Shown here in pieces: positions 23,460 to 30,954 of a stretch of DNA of 35,229 nt. The translations under genes were made by a program, and so were the position numbers. The stretch covers positions 1 through 35,229 of the forward strand of contig CANGYQ010000027.1 in NCBI GenBank assembly GCA_947458745.1, given 5' to 3'. The notes beneath the pieces were generated by a model. It saw only the letters and a list, made by a program, of their open reading frames with translations. It made no database searches and had not been told where the DNA came from. The first letter of the stretch is position 1. The number at the start of each line of letters is the position of its first letter. The DNA comes from Bryobacteraceae bacterium (GTDB lineage Bacteria > Acidobacteriota > Terriglobia > Bryobacterales > Bryobacteraceae).

Positions 23460-24290
23460 ATGGTGGAAACTATTCACGCTTCACGAATCGAGTCGGACCG
23501 TGCGTCCGTCAATGCCGAGTTGGAACGGCTTCTGGGCGCTTCGATCTGTGCCGATGCCGGGCCCGTGCAGCAAGCCCTGGGGTACGCCGTGCTGGGACGG
23601 GGGCAGCGGATTCGCCCGGTTTTGGCTTTGCGCGTGGGGCGCCTGTTGGCGGCAGATCCGGCTTTGACCCTGAGCGCTGCGTGTGCGGTCGAGATGCTGC
23701 ACTGCGCTTCGTTGATTGTGGATGATCTGCCGTGCATGGACAATGAAATGATTCGCCGCGGACGGCCTACCGTTCATCGGGAGTTCGGCGAGCCGACGGC
23801 GTTGCTGGGGGCGTTTGCCCTGGTGGCCTTGGCGGCTCGGGTGGTGATGGAGCAGCGAGTGCCGGACGCTCTACGGGAGCGGCAACGGCTGTTCCAGATC
23901 CAACTGCTGTCGACACTGGATTGCGCGGGCTTGATTGCCGGCCAGTCCATGGATCTGACACTCTCCGGCGATACCCGTGACTTCCACCGCAATCAAATGC
24001 ATGAATTGAAGACGGTGCCGCTGTTTGACCTTGCCGTCCAGGCCGGCATGGCCTACGCGCCGCCGGAGGCTCGGATTGATGAAGGCTTGCGCCGGTTTGG
24101 CCGCGAATTTGGTGTGGCCTTCCAGGTGGCCGATGACCTGGTGGATGGCGAAATTGAAGACTATGCTGTAGTAGAGGTGCAACTGGATCGCGCCCGTCAC
24201 TGCTTGGTTGGATACGGCGCAGACGCCGCTTCTGTTAGTGAACTTCTCGATTACCTGAATGCCCGCTCGCTCGATCATTGTCATCGGTAG
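23460..24290 (+). CDS. crtE: Polyprenyl diphosphate synthase, CrtE-like, with shortened C-terminal loop
   Basis: 276 residues. The trans-isoprenyl diphosphate synthase motifs are visible: GRGQRIRP (47-53), first Asp-rich motif DDLPCMD (88-94), LKTVPLF (183-189) where LKTGxLx is usual, and second Asp-rich motif DDLVD (225-229). After DDLVD the common stretch with the GK...GKD...K.TYP pattern is missing, and the chain goes straight to VEVQLDRARHCLVGYGADA. It should condense IPP with allylic diphosphates to FPP or GGPP for carotenoids. The product length cannot be set by eye. It overlaps crtI by 32 bases and heads a five-gene operon. Confidence 0.82.
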   Translation: MVETIHASRIESDRASVNAELERLLGASICADAGPVQQALGYAVLGRGQRIRPVLALRVGRLLAADPALTLSAACAVEMLHCASLIVDDLPCMDNEMIRRGRPTVHREFGEPTALLGAFALVALAARVVMEQRVPDALRERQRLFQIQLLSTLDCAGLIAGQSMDLTLSGDTRDFHRNQMHELKTVPLFDLAVQAGMAYAPPEARIDEGLRRFGREFGVAFQVADDLVDGEIEDYAVVEVQLDRARHCLVGYGADAASVSELLDYLNARSLDHCHR

Positions 24291-25746
24291 CGGCTTCGGC
24301 GGTCTTGCCACCGCCGTTCGCCTGCAGACCAAGGGATACCAAGTCACGCTCGTGGAGGCCCGCGATATGTTGGGCGGACGTGCGTACGTCTACCGTCAGG
24401 ATGGCTACACGTTTGATGCCGGGCCAACCGTCATCACCGCTCCATTCCTGATTGATGAGTTGTTTGAAGGCGCTGGCCGCAAGACCTCCGATTACGTCCA
24501 GATCGTGCCCGTGGACCCGTTCTATCGCATCGAGTTCCACAACGGTCGCAGCTTTGAATACAACGGCGACGAAGCCCAGACCGAAGCAGCCGTGGCGAAG
24601 TTTGCCCCCGGCGATGTCGAAGGCTATCGCGCGATGATCCGCGCCGCCAAGGACATTTTCCAGAAGGGGTTTGTCGAACTGGCCGACAAACCGTTCCTGA
24701 AGTTCACCGACATGATCAAGATCGCCCCCGATTTGATCCGGTTGCAGTGCTACAAGACGGTCTATCAGTTTGTGGCGGGCTATATCAAGGACGACCTGCT
24801 GCGCCGCGTCTTCAGTTTCCATCCGCTGCTGGTGGGCGGCAATCCGTTCCAGACCACCTCCATCTACGCCCTGATCCACCATCTGGAGCGCCAATGGGGT
24901 GTGCACTACGCCATGGGCGGCACCGGAGCCGTGGTCCAGGGTCTCGGCCGGCTGTTTCAGGAACTGGGCGGTAAGATCCGGTTATCCAGCCCGGTGACGC
25001 GGATTCTGACGGAAGGTTCGCGAGCCGTGGGCGTCGAGATCGGCCCCCAGGGGGAACAACTGCGTGCCGATGGCGTTGTCTCCAACGCCGACGTCGCCAA
25101 CACGTATCGTTTATTGGTGGACCCCGCCGCGCGAAGCAAGAACACCAACCGCCGCCTGGAGTCGCTGGACTATTCGATGTCGCTGTTTGTGATCTACTTC
25201 GGGACGCGCAAGCAGTACCCGGACGTGAAGCACCACACCATCATCCTGTGTGAGCGCTACCGCGACCTGCTCGACGACATCTTCAACAAGAAGCAGTTGG
25301 CGCAGGACTTCTCGCTCTATCTGCACCGCCCCTCGGCCACGGATCCGACGATGGCCCCGGAAGGGTCTGACTGTTGGTACGTCCTGATCCCGGTTCCGAA
25401 CCAGCTCTCGGGCATCGATTGGTCGACCGCCGCCAAACCCTTTCGCGATGCGGTGATGCAGTTCTTGAACGACCACTACCTGCCCGGTCTGCTGGAGAAT
25501 CTGGCGACGGAGCGGATGTTCACTCCGCTCGACTTTGAAACCACTTTGCAGAGCTACGTGGGCGCTGCCTTCTCGGTGGAGCCAGTCTTTACGCAGTCGG
25601 CCTGGTTCCGGCCGCACAATGTCAGTGAAGATGTGGAAAATCTCTTCTTCGCCGGAGCCGGAACGCATCCCGGAGCGGGCGTGCCGGGTGTGCTATCGTC
25701 GGCCAAGATTGCTGAGAATCTGGTATGCGAACGTCTTCCGCTATAG
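24259..25746 (+). CDS. crtI: CrtI-type phytoene desaturase
   Basis: 495 residues. The N-terminal FAD dinucleotide-binding motif is IVIGSGFGGLATAVRL (residues 7-22), followed by GGRAYVYRQDGYTFDAGPTV. The C-terminal CrtI signature is FFAGAGTHPGAGVPGVLSS. The length is normal for the family. It introduces double bases into C40 phytoene (or C30 diapophytoene) at the membrane; which substrate is used depends on the upstream synthase and is not certain. The start overlaps crtE and the stop overlaps or nearly touches crtB, so the genes are translationally linked. Confidence 0.93.
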   Translation: MPARSIIVIGSGFGGLATAVRLQTKGYQVTLVEARDMLGGRAYVYRQDGYTFDAGPTVITAPFLIDELFEGAGRKTSDYVQIVPVDPFYRIEFHNGRSFEYNGDEAQTEAAVAKFAPGDVEGYRAMIRAAKDIFQKGFVELADKPFLKFTDMIKIAPDLIRLQCYKTVYQFVAGYIKDDLLRRVFSFHPLLVGGNPFQTTSIYALIHHLERQWGVHYAMGGTGAVVQGLGRLFQELGGKIRLSSPVTRILTEGSRAVGVEIGPQGEQLRADGVVSNADVANTYRLLVDPAARSKNTNRRLESLDYSMSLFVIYFGTRKQYPDVKHHTIILCERYRDLLDDIFNKKQLAQDFSLYLHRPSATDPTMAPEGSDCWYVLIPVPNQLSGIDWSTAAKPFRDAVMQFLNDHYLPGLLENLATERMFTPLDFETTLQSYVGAAFSVEPVFTQSAWFRPHNVSEDVENLFFAGAGTHPGAGVPGVLSSAKIAENLVCERLPL

Positions 25747-26675
25747 CTCCAATGCGTGAGTCGGCGGAGCTTTCGTCTCTCTACGCCCAGGCCGCGGCCG
25801 CGACGGAGGCGGGCTCCAAGAGTTTTTACTTCGCCACCCGGTTCTTCCCGCCGGACTTGGCCCGTTCCGCCCATGCCATTTATTGGTTCTGCCGGACCAC
25901 TGATGATCTGGTGGATGAAGCTCCCACGGTCGATCAAGGCCGCCGCAACCTGGGCGAATGGGAACAGGCCGTCCGCTCAGGTTTCATGGGCGCGCGTCCG
26001 CGGAATCCGATCCTCCGGGCTTTTTTCGATACCGTGGACCGGCACCAGATTCCGGCCGAGTATCCACTCGACCTGATCGAAGGTTGCCGGATGGACTTAA
26101 ACCAGGTACGCTACCGCAACTTTGCCGAACTGCGCGTCTTCTGTTATCGCGTCGCCTCAACCGTCGGGCTGATGATGTGCAAAGTGATCGGGTTCCGCCA
26201 GCCGGGGCTGGAAGAATCCGCCCTCCCCAAGGCCATTGACCTGGGCATCGCCATGCAACTCACCAATATCCTGCGCGACGTCGGAGACGACTTGCGCCTG
26301 GGCCGTATCTACTTGCCCCAGGATGAGATGGAGGAGTTTGGCTACACTCCGGACGACTTGGCCGCCCGCCGCATCAACGACCCGTTCCGCCGCCTGATGG
26401 CCGCGCAAGCCAAACGCGCCCGCGACTACTATGCTTCGGCTGAGCCGGGTATTGCGATGCTGAATCCGCGCGGTGCTTATTCGGTGAAGATCGCCAGTGA
26501 CGTGTACCGCCAGATTCTCGCGGTGATTGAGCGGAATCACTATCAGGTCTTCGAACGCCGGGCCGTCGTCCCGTCCGTGCAAAAGTATTGGTTGACGCTC
26601 CGTTCCATGGCGCTGCCGGTGGCCCGGCACGCGGCTGGTTCGGCCTTCTCCCGGTTGTCTCCCTGGAAATCGTAA
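25725..26675 (+). CDS. crtB: Phytoene/squalene synthase family, CrtB
   Basis: 316 residues from 25725 (22-base overlap with crtI) or 307 from the ATG at 25752. Asp-rich motif 1 appears as CRTTDDLVDEAP and motif 2 as QLTNILRDVGDDLRLGRIYL, the trans-isoprenyl synthase hallmarks. SKSFYFATRFFP and GCRMDLNQVRY are also typical. It joins two GGPP (or FPP) head to head to give phytoene (or diapophytoene). It is in one operon with crtE and crtI, so carotenoid synthesis is the safe reading rather than squalene. Confidence 0.93.
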   Translation: MRTSSAIAPMRESAELSSLYAQAAAATEAGSKSFYFATRFFPPDLARSAHAIYWFCRTTDDLVDEAPTVDQGRRNLGEWEQAVRSGFMGARPRNPILRAFFDTVDRHQIPAEYPLDLIEGCRMDLNQVRYRNFAELRVFCYRVASTVGLMMCKVIGFRQPGLEESALPKAIDLGIAMQLTNILRDVGDDLRLGRIYLPQDEMEEFGYTPDDLAARRINDPFRRLMAAQAKRARDYYASAEPGIAMLNPRGAYSVKIASDVYRQILAVIERNHYQVFERRAVVPSVQKYWLTLRSMALPVARHAAGSAFSRLSPWKS

Positions 26676-26677
26676 CC

Positions 26678-27976
26678 TTGGCCACTGTCTTGCCGCCCCG
26701 TATCCCTCGCATCACTGAGGCCTCCCTGGTCTCGTTTGTCCTGGTGGTGTTCAACTATCTGGGCCACTATGCCTTCGGCTGGCCGCTGGCCACGGTATGG
26801 ATCGCTGAATGGATCATGGCGCATACCCCGAATTCGCAGTCGGTCTGGATGCTCACCAACCTGGGCGCTTGGGCCAAGCCACTGGCGGTGACGGGCGGTT
26901 TGGCCACGCTCGGCTTCCTCACCTGGGTGGCGATGACCGCGCTGCGGACTCGCGAGTTTGCCCGTGGCCGCCGCCAGTTTCTGACGTCCGTCACCATGAC
27001 CGGCGCCACCGTCGCGGTTGCGGCCGAAAGCTATTGGCGGGATCAGCGCTTTGCCGCCAAGGCCAAGCAGCCCGTGCCTCTCTTCACGCCCCGCGTGCCG
27101 GACGACGGCTTTGCACCGGGCTTGGTGAGAAGGCCGATCACCCCGGTGGGCCAGTTCTACGTGATGTCGAAAAACACGGTGGACCCCGCTCTCGATCCGG
27201 ACACCTGGCGTCTCAAGATCACTGTGGCGGGTAAAACCTTGCGGGAGCTAAGCTACCGCGAACTGTTGTCCGCCCCCCACGACCGCCGCTTCCAGACCCT
27301 CCGCTGCGTCTCTAACACTCTGAAGAGTGACCTGATGGGCACGGCCGAATGGGCCGGGCTGCCCCTATCGAAACTGGTCTCGCCCTCCGATCTCCCGGAA
27401 GGGATCGTGGAGATGGCCGTCATTGGCGTCGATGGGCATGGCGATTCATTCAAACCGGAGTATGCCTTTACGGCAGAGCCGATGCTGGCCATTGGAATGA
27501 ATGGCTCAACACTCAACCGCAACCACGGCTACCCGGCGCGCCTGTTGACACCCCGTTACTATGGCTTCAAGAACATCAAGTGGATTGGGGAGATTGCCTT
27601 TGTGCGGGAACCATACTTTGGCACCTGGCCCAAGCTGGGCTATACCAAGGAGCCGGTGATCCATACGTGTTGCTTTATTGACCGTATCCGCCGCGAAGGG
27701 TCGCGGCTGAGGGCGGGTGGTGTCTCGTTTGCCGGCGTCCGAGGCGTGAAACAGGTTCAGGTGCGTGTTGAAGGCGGCACCTGGGTGGACGCGGTGCTGG
27801 AGCCGGTTTTGTCGCCCTACACGCTCACCCGTTGGCAGGCGGAACTCGATGCTTCCGCGTCAGCGGAGTTTCTGGAAGCGCGGGCCTTGGATGGCACCGG
27901 GCAGTGGCAATCCGAGATCGAACGACCCCTTTTCCCCGACGGCATGTCCGGCCCGACACGGAGGCGCATTTCTTGA
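26678..27976 (+). CDS. Membrane-anchored molybdopterin-dependent oxidoreductase (sulfite oxidase-like fold)
   Basis: 432 residues if the TTG at 26678, two bases after the crtB stop, is the start; the frame is open further upstream inside crtB and no good ATG is present. Two hydrophobic segments (about 15-50, SLVSFVLVVFNYLGHYAFGW; and about 70-90) anchor it. The catalytic domain has the conserved Mo-ligand Cys210 in TLRCVSNTLKSDLMG, followed by WAGLPLSKLV. The C-terminal Mo-co dimerisation-like region contains FAGVRGVKQVQVRVEGG. No haem motif is seen. The family includes SuoX and MsrP; the substrate here is unknown. Its place between crtB and a glycosyltransferase suggests a role linked to carotenoid or membrane chemistry, as inference. 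Confidence 0.82.
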   Translation: MATVLPPRIPRITEASLVSFVLVVFNYLGHYAFGWPLATVWIAEWIMAHTPNSQSVWMLTNLGAWAKPLAVTGGLATLGFLTWVAMTALRTREFARGRRQFLTSVTMTGATVAVAAESYWRDQRFAAKAKQPVPLFTPRVPDDGFAPGLVRRPITPVGQFYVMSKNTVDPALDPDTWRLKITVAGKTLRELSYRELLSAPHDRRFQTLRCVSNTLKSDLMGTAEWAGLPLSKLVSPSDLPEGIVEMAVIGVDGHGDSFKPEYAFTAEPMLAIGMNGSTLNRNHGYPARLLTPRYYGFKNIKWIGEIAFVREPYFGTWPKLGYTKEPVIHTCCFIDRIRREGSRLRAGGVSFAGVRGVKQVQVRVEGGTWVDAVLEPVLSPYTLTRWQAELDASASAEFLEARALDGTGQWQSEIERPLFPDGMSGPTRRRIS

Positions 27977-29106
27977 TGTTGTGGTGGCAACAGTCTCTCT
28001 TGGAAGCGGCACCCGGTGACCCGTTGATGCTGGACGCTGAAGTGGTATTGATGGCGGCGGGTGTTGTGGCTTTGGGCATGATCATCGCCTTCGCCCGGTC
28101 CCGCCTGAATTACCTGCAACTACCGGAACTGCCCCGCACCGAGTTCAGGGAGCCGTCGCAAGACGTGATCGTAGTGGTGCCGGCCCGCAATGAAGAGGCC
28201 AACATTGCACGCGTCGTGTCCAGCTTTCCGGCGGGTTGGGTGCTGGTGGTGGATGACGACTCCACCGACGGGACCGCGATGATCGCCAAGCAGAATACCG
28301 CCGAAGTGATCTTTGCGCCACGCTTGCAAAAGGGGCTGATGGGCAAGCCCAACGCCTGTGCCGCCGGGGCCAAGGCGACGGTGAGTGACTGGATCCTGTT
28401 TGTCGACGCCGACACTTGGTATGCCCCGGAATTCCTTTGTTCGCTGCTCGATTACGCGGAGCGGGAGCAAGCGGACCTGGTCTCGGTCTTCCCACGCCAG
28501 GTCACCCGGAGCTTCTGGGAAAAGGTGCTGATGCCCTATGCCTTCGCGCTGCTATTCTGCGGCATCAACGGCAAGAAGATGAATGATCCCCAGTCACCCG
28601 ACGCCATGGCCAATGGCCAGTGCATGCTGTTCCGCCGCAAGTTCTATGACTTCATCGGTGGCCACGCGTCGGTGGCCTCCAGCGTCATCGAGGATGCCGA
28701 GATCGCCTACCGGGCCAAGCGTCATCATGGCCAGGTACGGGTAATGCGGGCTGAAAAAATGGCCTTCGTCCGGATGTATGCCGGCTTCGGTGAAATTTGG
28801 AACGGCTTCTCCAAGAACTCCTTCCGCTTCCTTCAGAACGACAGGAAGATGGGCGTTCAGGTGTTCCTGTCGTCCATGTTTATCTTGAGCTGGCTGCCGC
28901 TAATGGTGATGTTGGCCCGGACGGAGCAATGGATTCCTTTGGGCCTGCTCGGCGTTCTGCCCACCCTGCTACTCGCGCCCTGGTACGGCGGACTCGGGAG
29001 CTTGCTGGCCCCACTGGCCATCTACGCCTTTCAGCTGATCGCCTTGAATGGCATGGTCACCACCGTATTGGGCATGAAGGTGAAGTGGAAGGGCCGGCCG
29101 GTCTAG
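27976..29106 (+). CDS. Family 2 glycosyltransferase, CrtQ-like
   Basis: 376 residues from the ATG at 27976, which overlaps the previous stop by one base (TGATG); the open frame upstream lies inside the molybdoenzyme gene. One N-terminal membrane segment (VVLMAAGVVALGMIIAF) is followed by a GT-A domain: VVVPARNEEANIARVV, VVDDDSTDG, the DxD site FVDADTWY, and EDAEIAYRAKRHHGQ. The C-terminus has two or three hydrophobic helices. The layout resembles glycosyltransferases that modify C30 carotenoid acids or hopanoid/lipid acceptors. Given the operon, glycosylation of a carotenoid is the best guess. It is the last gene of the operon. Confidence 0.83.
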   Translation: MLWWQQSLLEAAPGDPLMLDAEVVLMAAGVVALGMIIAFARSRLNYLQLPELPRTEFREPSQDVIVVVPARNEEANIARVVSSFPAGWVLVVDDDSTDGTAMIAKQNTAEVIFAPRLQKGLMGKPNACAAGAKATVSDWILFVDADTWYAPEFLCSLLDYAEREQADLVSVFPRQVTRSFWEKVLMPYAFALLFCGINGKKMNDPQSPDAMANGQCMLFRRKFYDFIGGHASVASSVIEDAEIAYRAKRHHGQVRVMRAEKMAFVRMYAGFGEIWNGFSKNSFRFLQNDRKMGVQVFLSSMFILSWLPLMVMLARTEQWIPLGLLGVLPTLLLAPWYGGLGSLLAPLAIYAFQLIALNGMVTTVLGMKVKWKGRPV

Positions 29107-29128
29107 GGCACTTCTTTGCACCCGTGAG

Positions 29129-29197
29129 TAGCCCCATGCGTAAGCTTGGGGCTTGTTCATGCAACCCGAAGAAGCCCCAAGCTGACGCATGGGGCTA
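29129..29197. repeat. Nested inverted repeat between convergent genes
   Basis: Two 26-base arms (29129-29154 and 29172-29197) are reverse complements with one mismatch, around a 17-base loop. Each arm is itself a hairpin (AGCCCC...GGGGCT), so the element can fold as one long stem or two short ones. It lies between the stops of the glycosyltransferase and the facing Gfo/Idh gene. It has no T tract, so it may be a REP/BIME-like element that also works as a bidirectional terminator. Confidence 0.8.
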
Positions 29198-29251
29198 GGC
29201 ATCCACCGACAGCCGCGGCTCACCCGCCTGGAGCGCTGTTGCGGCTATGTG

Positions 29252-30820
29252 CTACAGCTTCAGTTCCCAGCCCGGCTTCGTCACCGGCTTCACCAGCCGC
29301 GTTGCTTCGGCGCTGTTGGTGAACCGGAGGTTCTGGCTGTCCCAGTTCAGTTTGCCCGGCACCCGGAACGCCAGCGCAGCCATCGCCAGCCACTCGGCGT
29401 AGGGTCCGGAAATGCCGAAGTGTGAACAAGATGGGTCGCCACCCTTACAAAAGCGGATGAAGTCGGACATGTGGCCGGGGGAGCGGTTCAGCAGCTGCGG
29501 CGGCAGCCGGTATTCCGCCCAACGTGCCGAAGGTAACAGCCAAACACCTTCGCCGCGCTCCACCGTCGCCATGATGCCCTTGCTGCCGATGAAAACCGCG
29601 CCATTGCCCGTCAACAAGCCCTTTTGCGGACCGCCGCGCTCACCGCCAAACACCTTCACACCCGGTCCTCCGGGGCCCATCCGCTGGCCCCCGCCCGGCC
29701 TGGTCCCCGCCGGCATGCCGGCACCTGGACCTCCACCAGGACCACCAAATCCACCAAAACCTGCACCCCGGCCCTCGCCCCGGCCCATCGGCCGGCCTTT
29801 CTCGCTGAGATTGTTGGGCGGAGGCAGAATCACTTCGTTCTCCATCCCGGGAACGTGGTAGACATCCGGGTCGGTTGCCCGCGTCGAGTCATGATAGAAA
29901 ACCTGCACCGGTGGCATGGCCCCGCGGGCAGGGAAGTCCAGGCGGATCGTCGCCCGGTCCGGGAAAGTCAGCTTGCTGGGATTGTGCTGCGAGACGCATT
30001 CGACGCTGGTGGGTGCGCCCAACTGCAACGCATGGTGCACCGGACCGGCCGTGTGCGTCGCCCAATTGCCGATCTGCCCCGTCCCGAAGTCATAGAAGCC
30101 CCGCCAGTTATAGGGCACATAGTAGCTGCTATAGGGCCGCATCGGCGCGTTGCCCAGCCAAGCCTGCCAATCGAGCGTATCCGGAGCGGATTCCTCGGGC
30201 GGCAATGTCTGCAGACCGGTGGGGTGCGTTCCGGGCGAGGTCGAAAAGTGCACTTCCCGGACATCGCCAATTTCGCCGGACCAGAAGATCTCCGCCGCCA
30301 CCCGGTGCGATTCGTGCGAATAGCCCTGGTTCCCCATCTGCGTGGCTACCTTATACTTCACCGCCGCCTCAGCCAGGAGGCGCGCTTCCCAGACGGTGCG
30401 TGTGAGCGGTTTCTCTAGATAGACGTGCTTGCCGCGCTGCATGCAGGCCAAGGCGACTGTGGCATGCATAAAGTCCGGAATGGCGATCGTGACGGCATCA
30501 AAGTTCTTGCCTTCTTTGTCCAGCAGAACCCGGAAGTCCTTGTAGACCGGCAGCTTCGCGAACTTCTTCAGGTTCTGCGCGCCCCGGTCCACGTCCACAT
30601 CGCACAGCGCCACGATATTCTCGGTCTGTGCTGCCTGGTTCAGAATCACGCCGCCCTGACCACCCACGCCAATGGCGGCCATGTTCAGCTTGTTCCAGTA
30701 AGGCTTGTAGCCCAACGCCTTCAGCGATGGCTCACTGCCGTATCCCGCCGCAGGAACCGCGGCCGTCAGCAGCGATCCGTAGAAGAAGTATCGCCGCGAA
30801 ATGTTCTCACTCATGCCCAT
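29252..30820 (-). CDS. Gfo/Idh/MocA family oxidoreductase, Tat-exported, with Gly-rich insertion
   Basis: 522 residues from the ATG at 30820 (another ATG at 30814 has better spacing to GAGGG). The Tat signal SENISRRYFFYGSLLTAAVP is followed by a Rossmann fold (MAAIGVGGQGGVILNQA) and the family motif VYLEKPLTRT. The C-terminal domain includes SSYYVPYNWRGFYDFGTGQI. Between about residues 335 and 397 lies a low-complexity Gly/Pro/Arg-rich insert (GAGFGGFGGPGGGPGAGMPA and similar). Exported Gfo/Idh/MocA proteins are numerous in Acidobacteria and Planctomycetes and are thought to act on sugars with tightly bound NAD(P); the substrate is unknown. Confidence 0.88.
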   Translation of the reverse strand: MGMSENISRRYFFYGSLLTAAVPAAGYGSEPSLKALGYKPYWNKLNMAAIGVGGQGGVILNQAAQTENIVALCDVDVDRGAQNLKKFAKLPVYKDFRVLLDKEGKNFDAVTIAIPDFMHATVALACMQRGKHVYLEKPLTRTVWEARLLAEAAVKYKVATQMGNQGYSHESHRVAAEIFWSGEIGDVREVHFSTSPGTHPTGLQTLPPEESAPDTLDWQAWLGNAPMRPYSSYYVPYNWRGFYDFGTGQIGNWATHTAGPVHHALQLGAPTSVECVSQHNPSKLTFPDRATIRLDFPARGAMPPVQVFYHDSTRATDPDVYHVPGMENEVILPPPNNLSEKGRPMGRGEGRGAGFGGFGGPGGGPGAGMPAGTRPGGGQRMGPGGPGVKVFGGERGGPQKGLLTGNGAVFIGSKGIMATVERGEGVWLLPSARWAEYRLPPQLLNRSPGHMSDFIRFCKGGDPSCSHFGISGPYAEWLAMAALAFRVPGKLNWDSQNLRFTNSAEATRLVKPVTKPGWELKL

Positions 30821-30954
30821 GCCCTCGTCTTCTCGACCCACCCGGAGCGGCTGCCGCAATGGGCAATCGCGCGATGCCTCAGCTGCGGTCTAGGTCAGCA
30901 ACCAGTCTACGCCAGATGGCGGGATGGTCTCGATGGCGGCAAGGGCAGAGCGCC

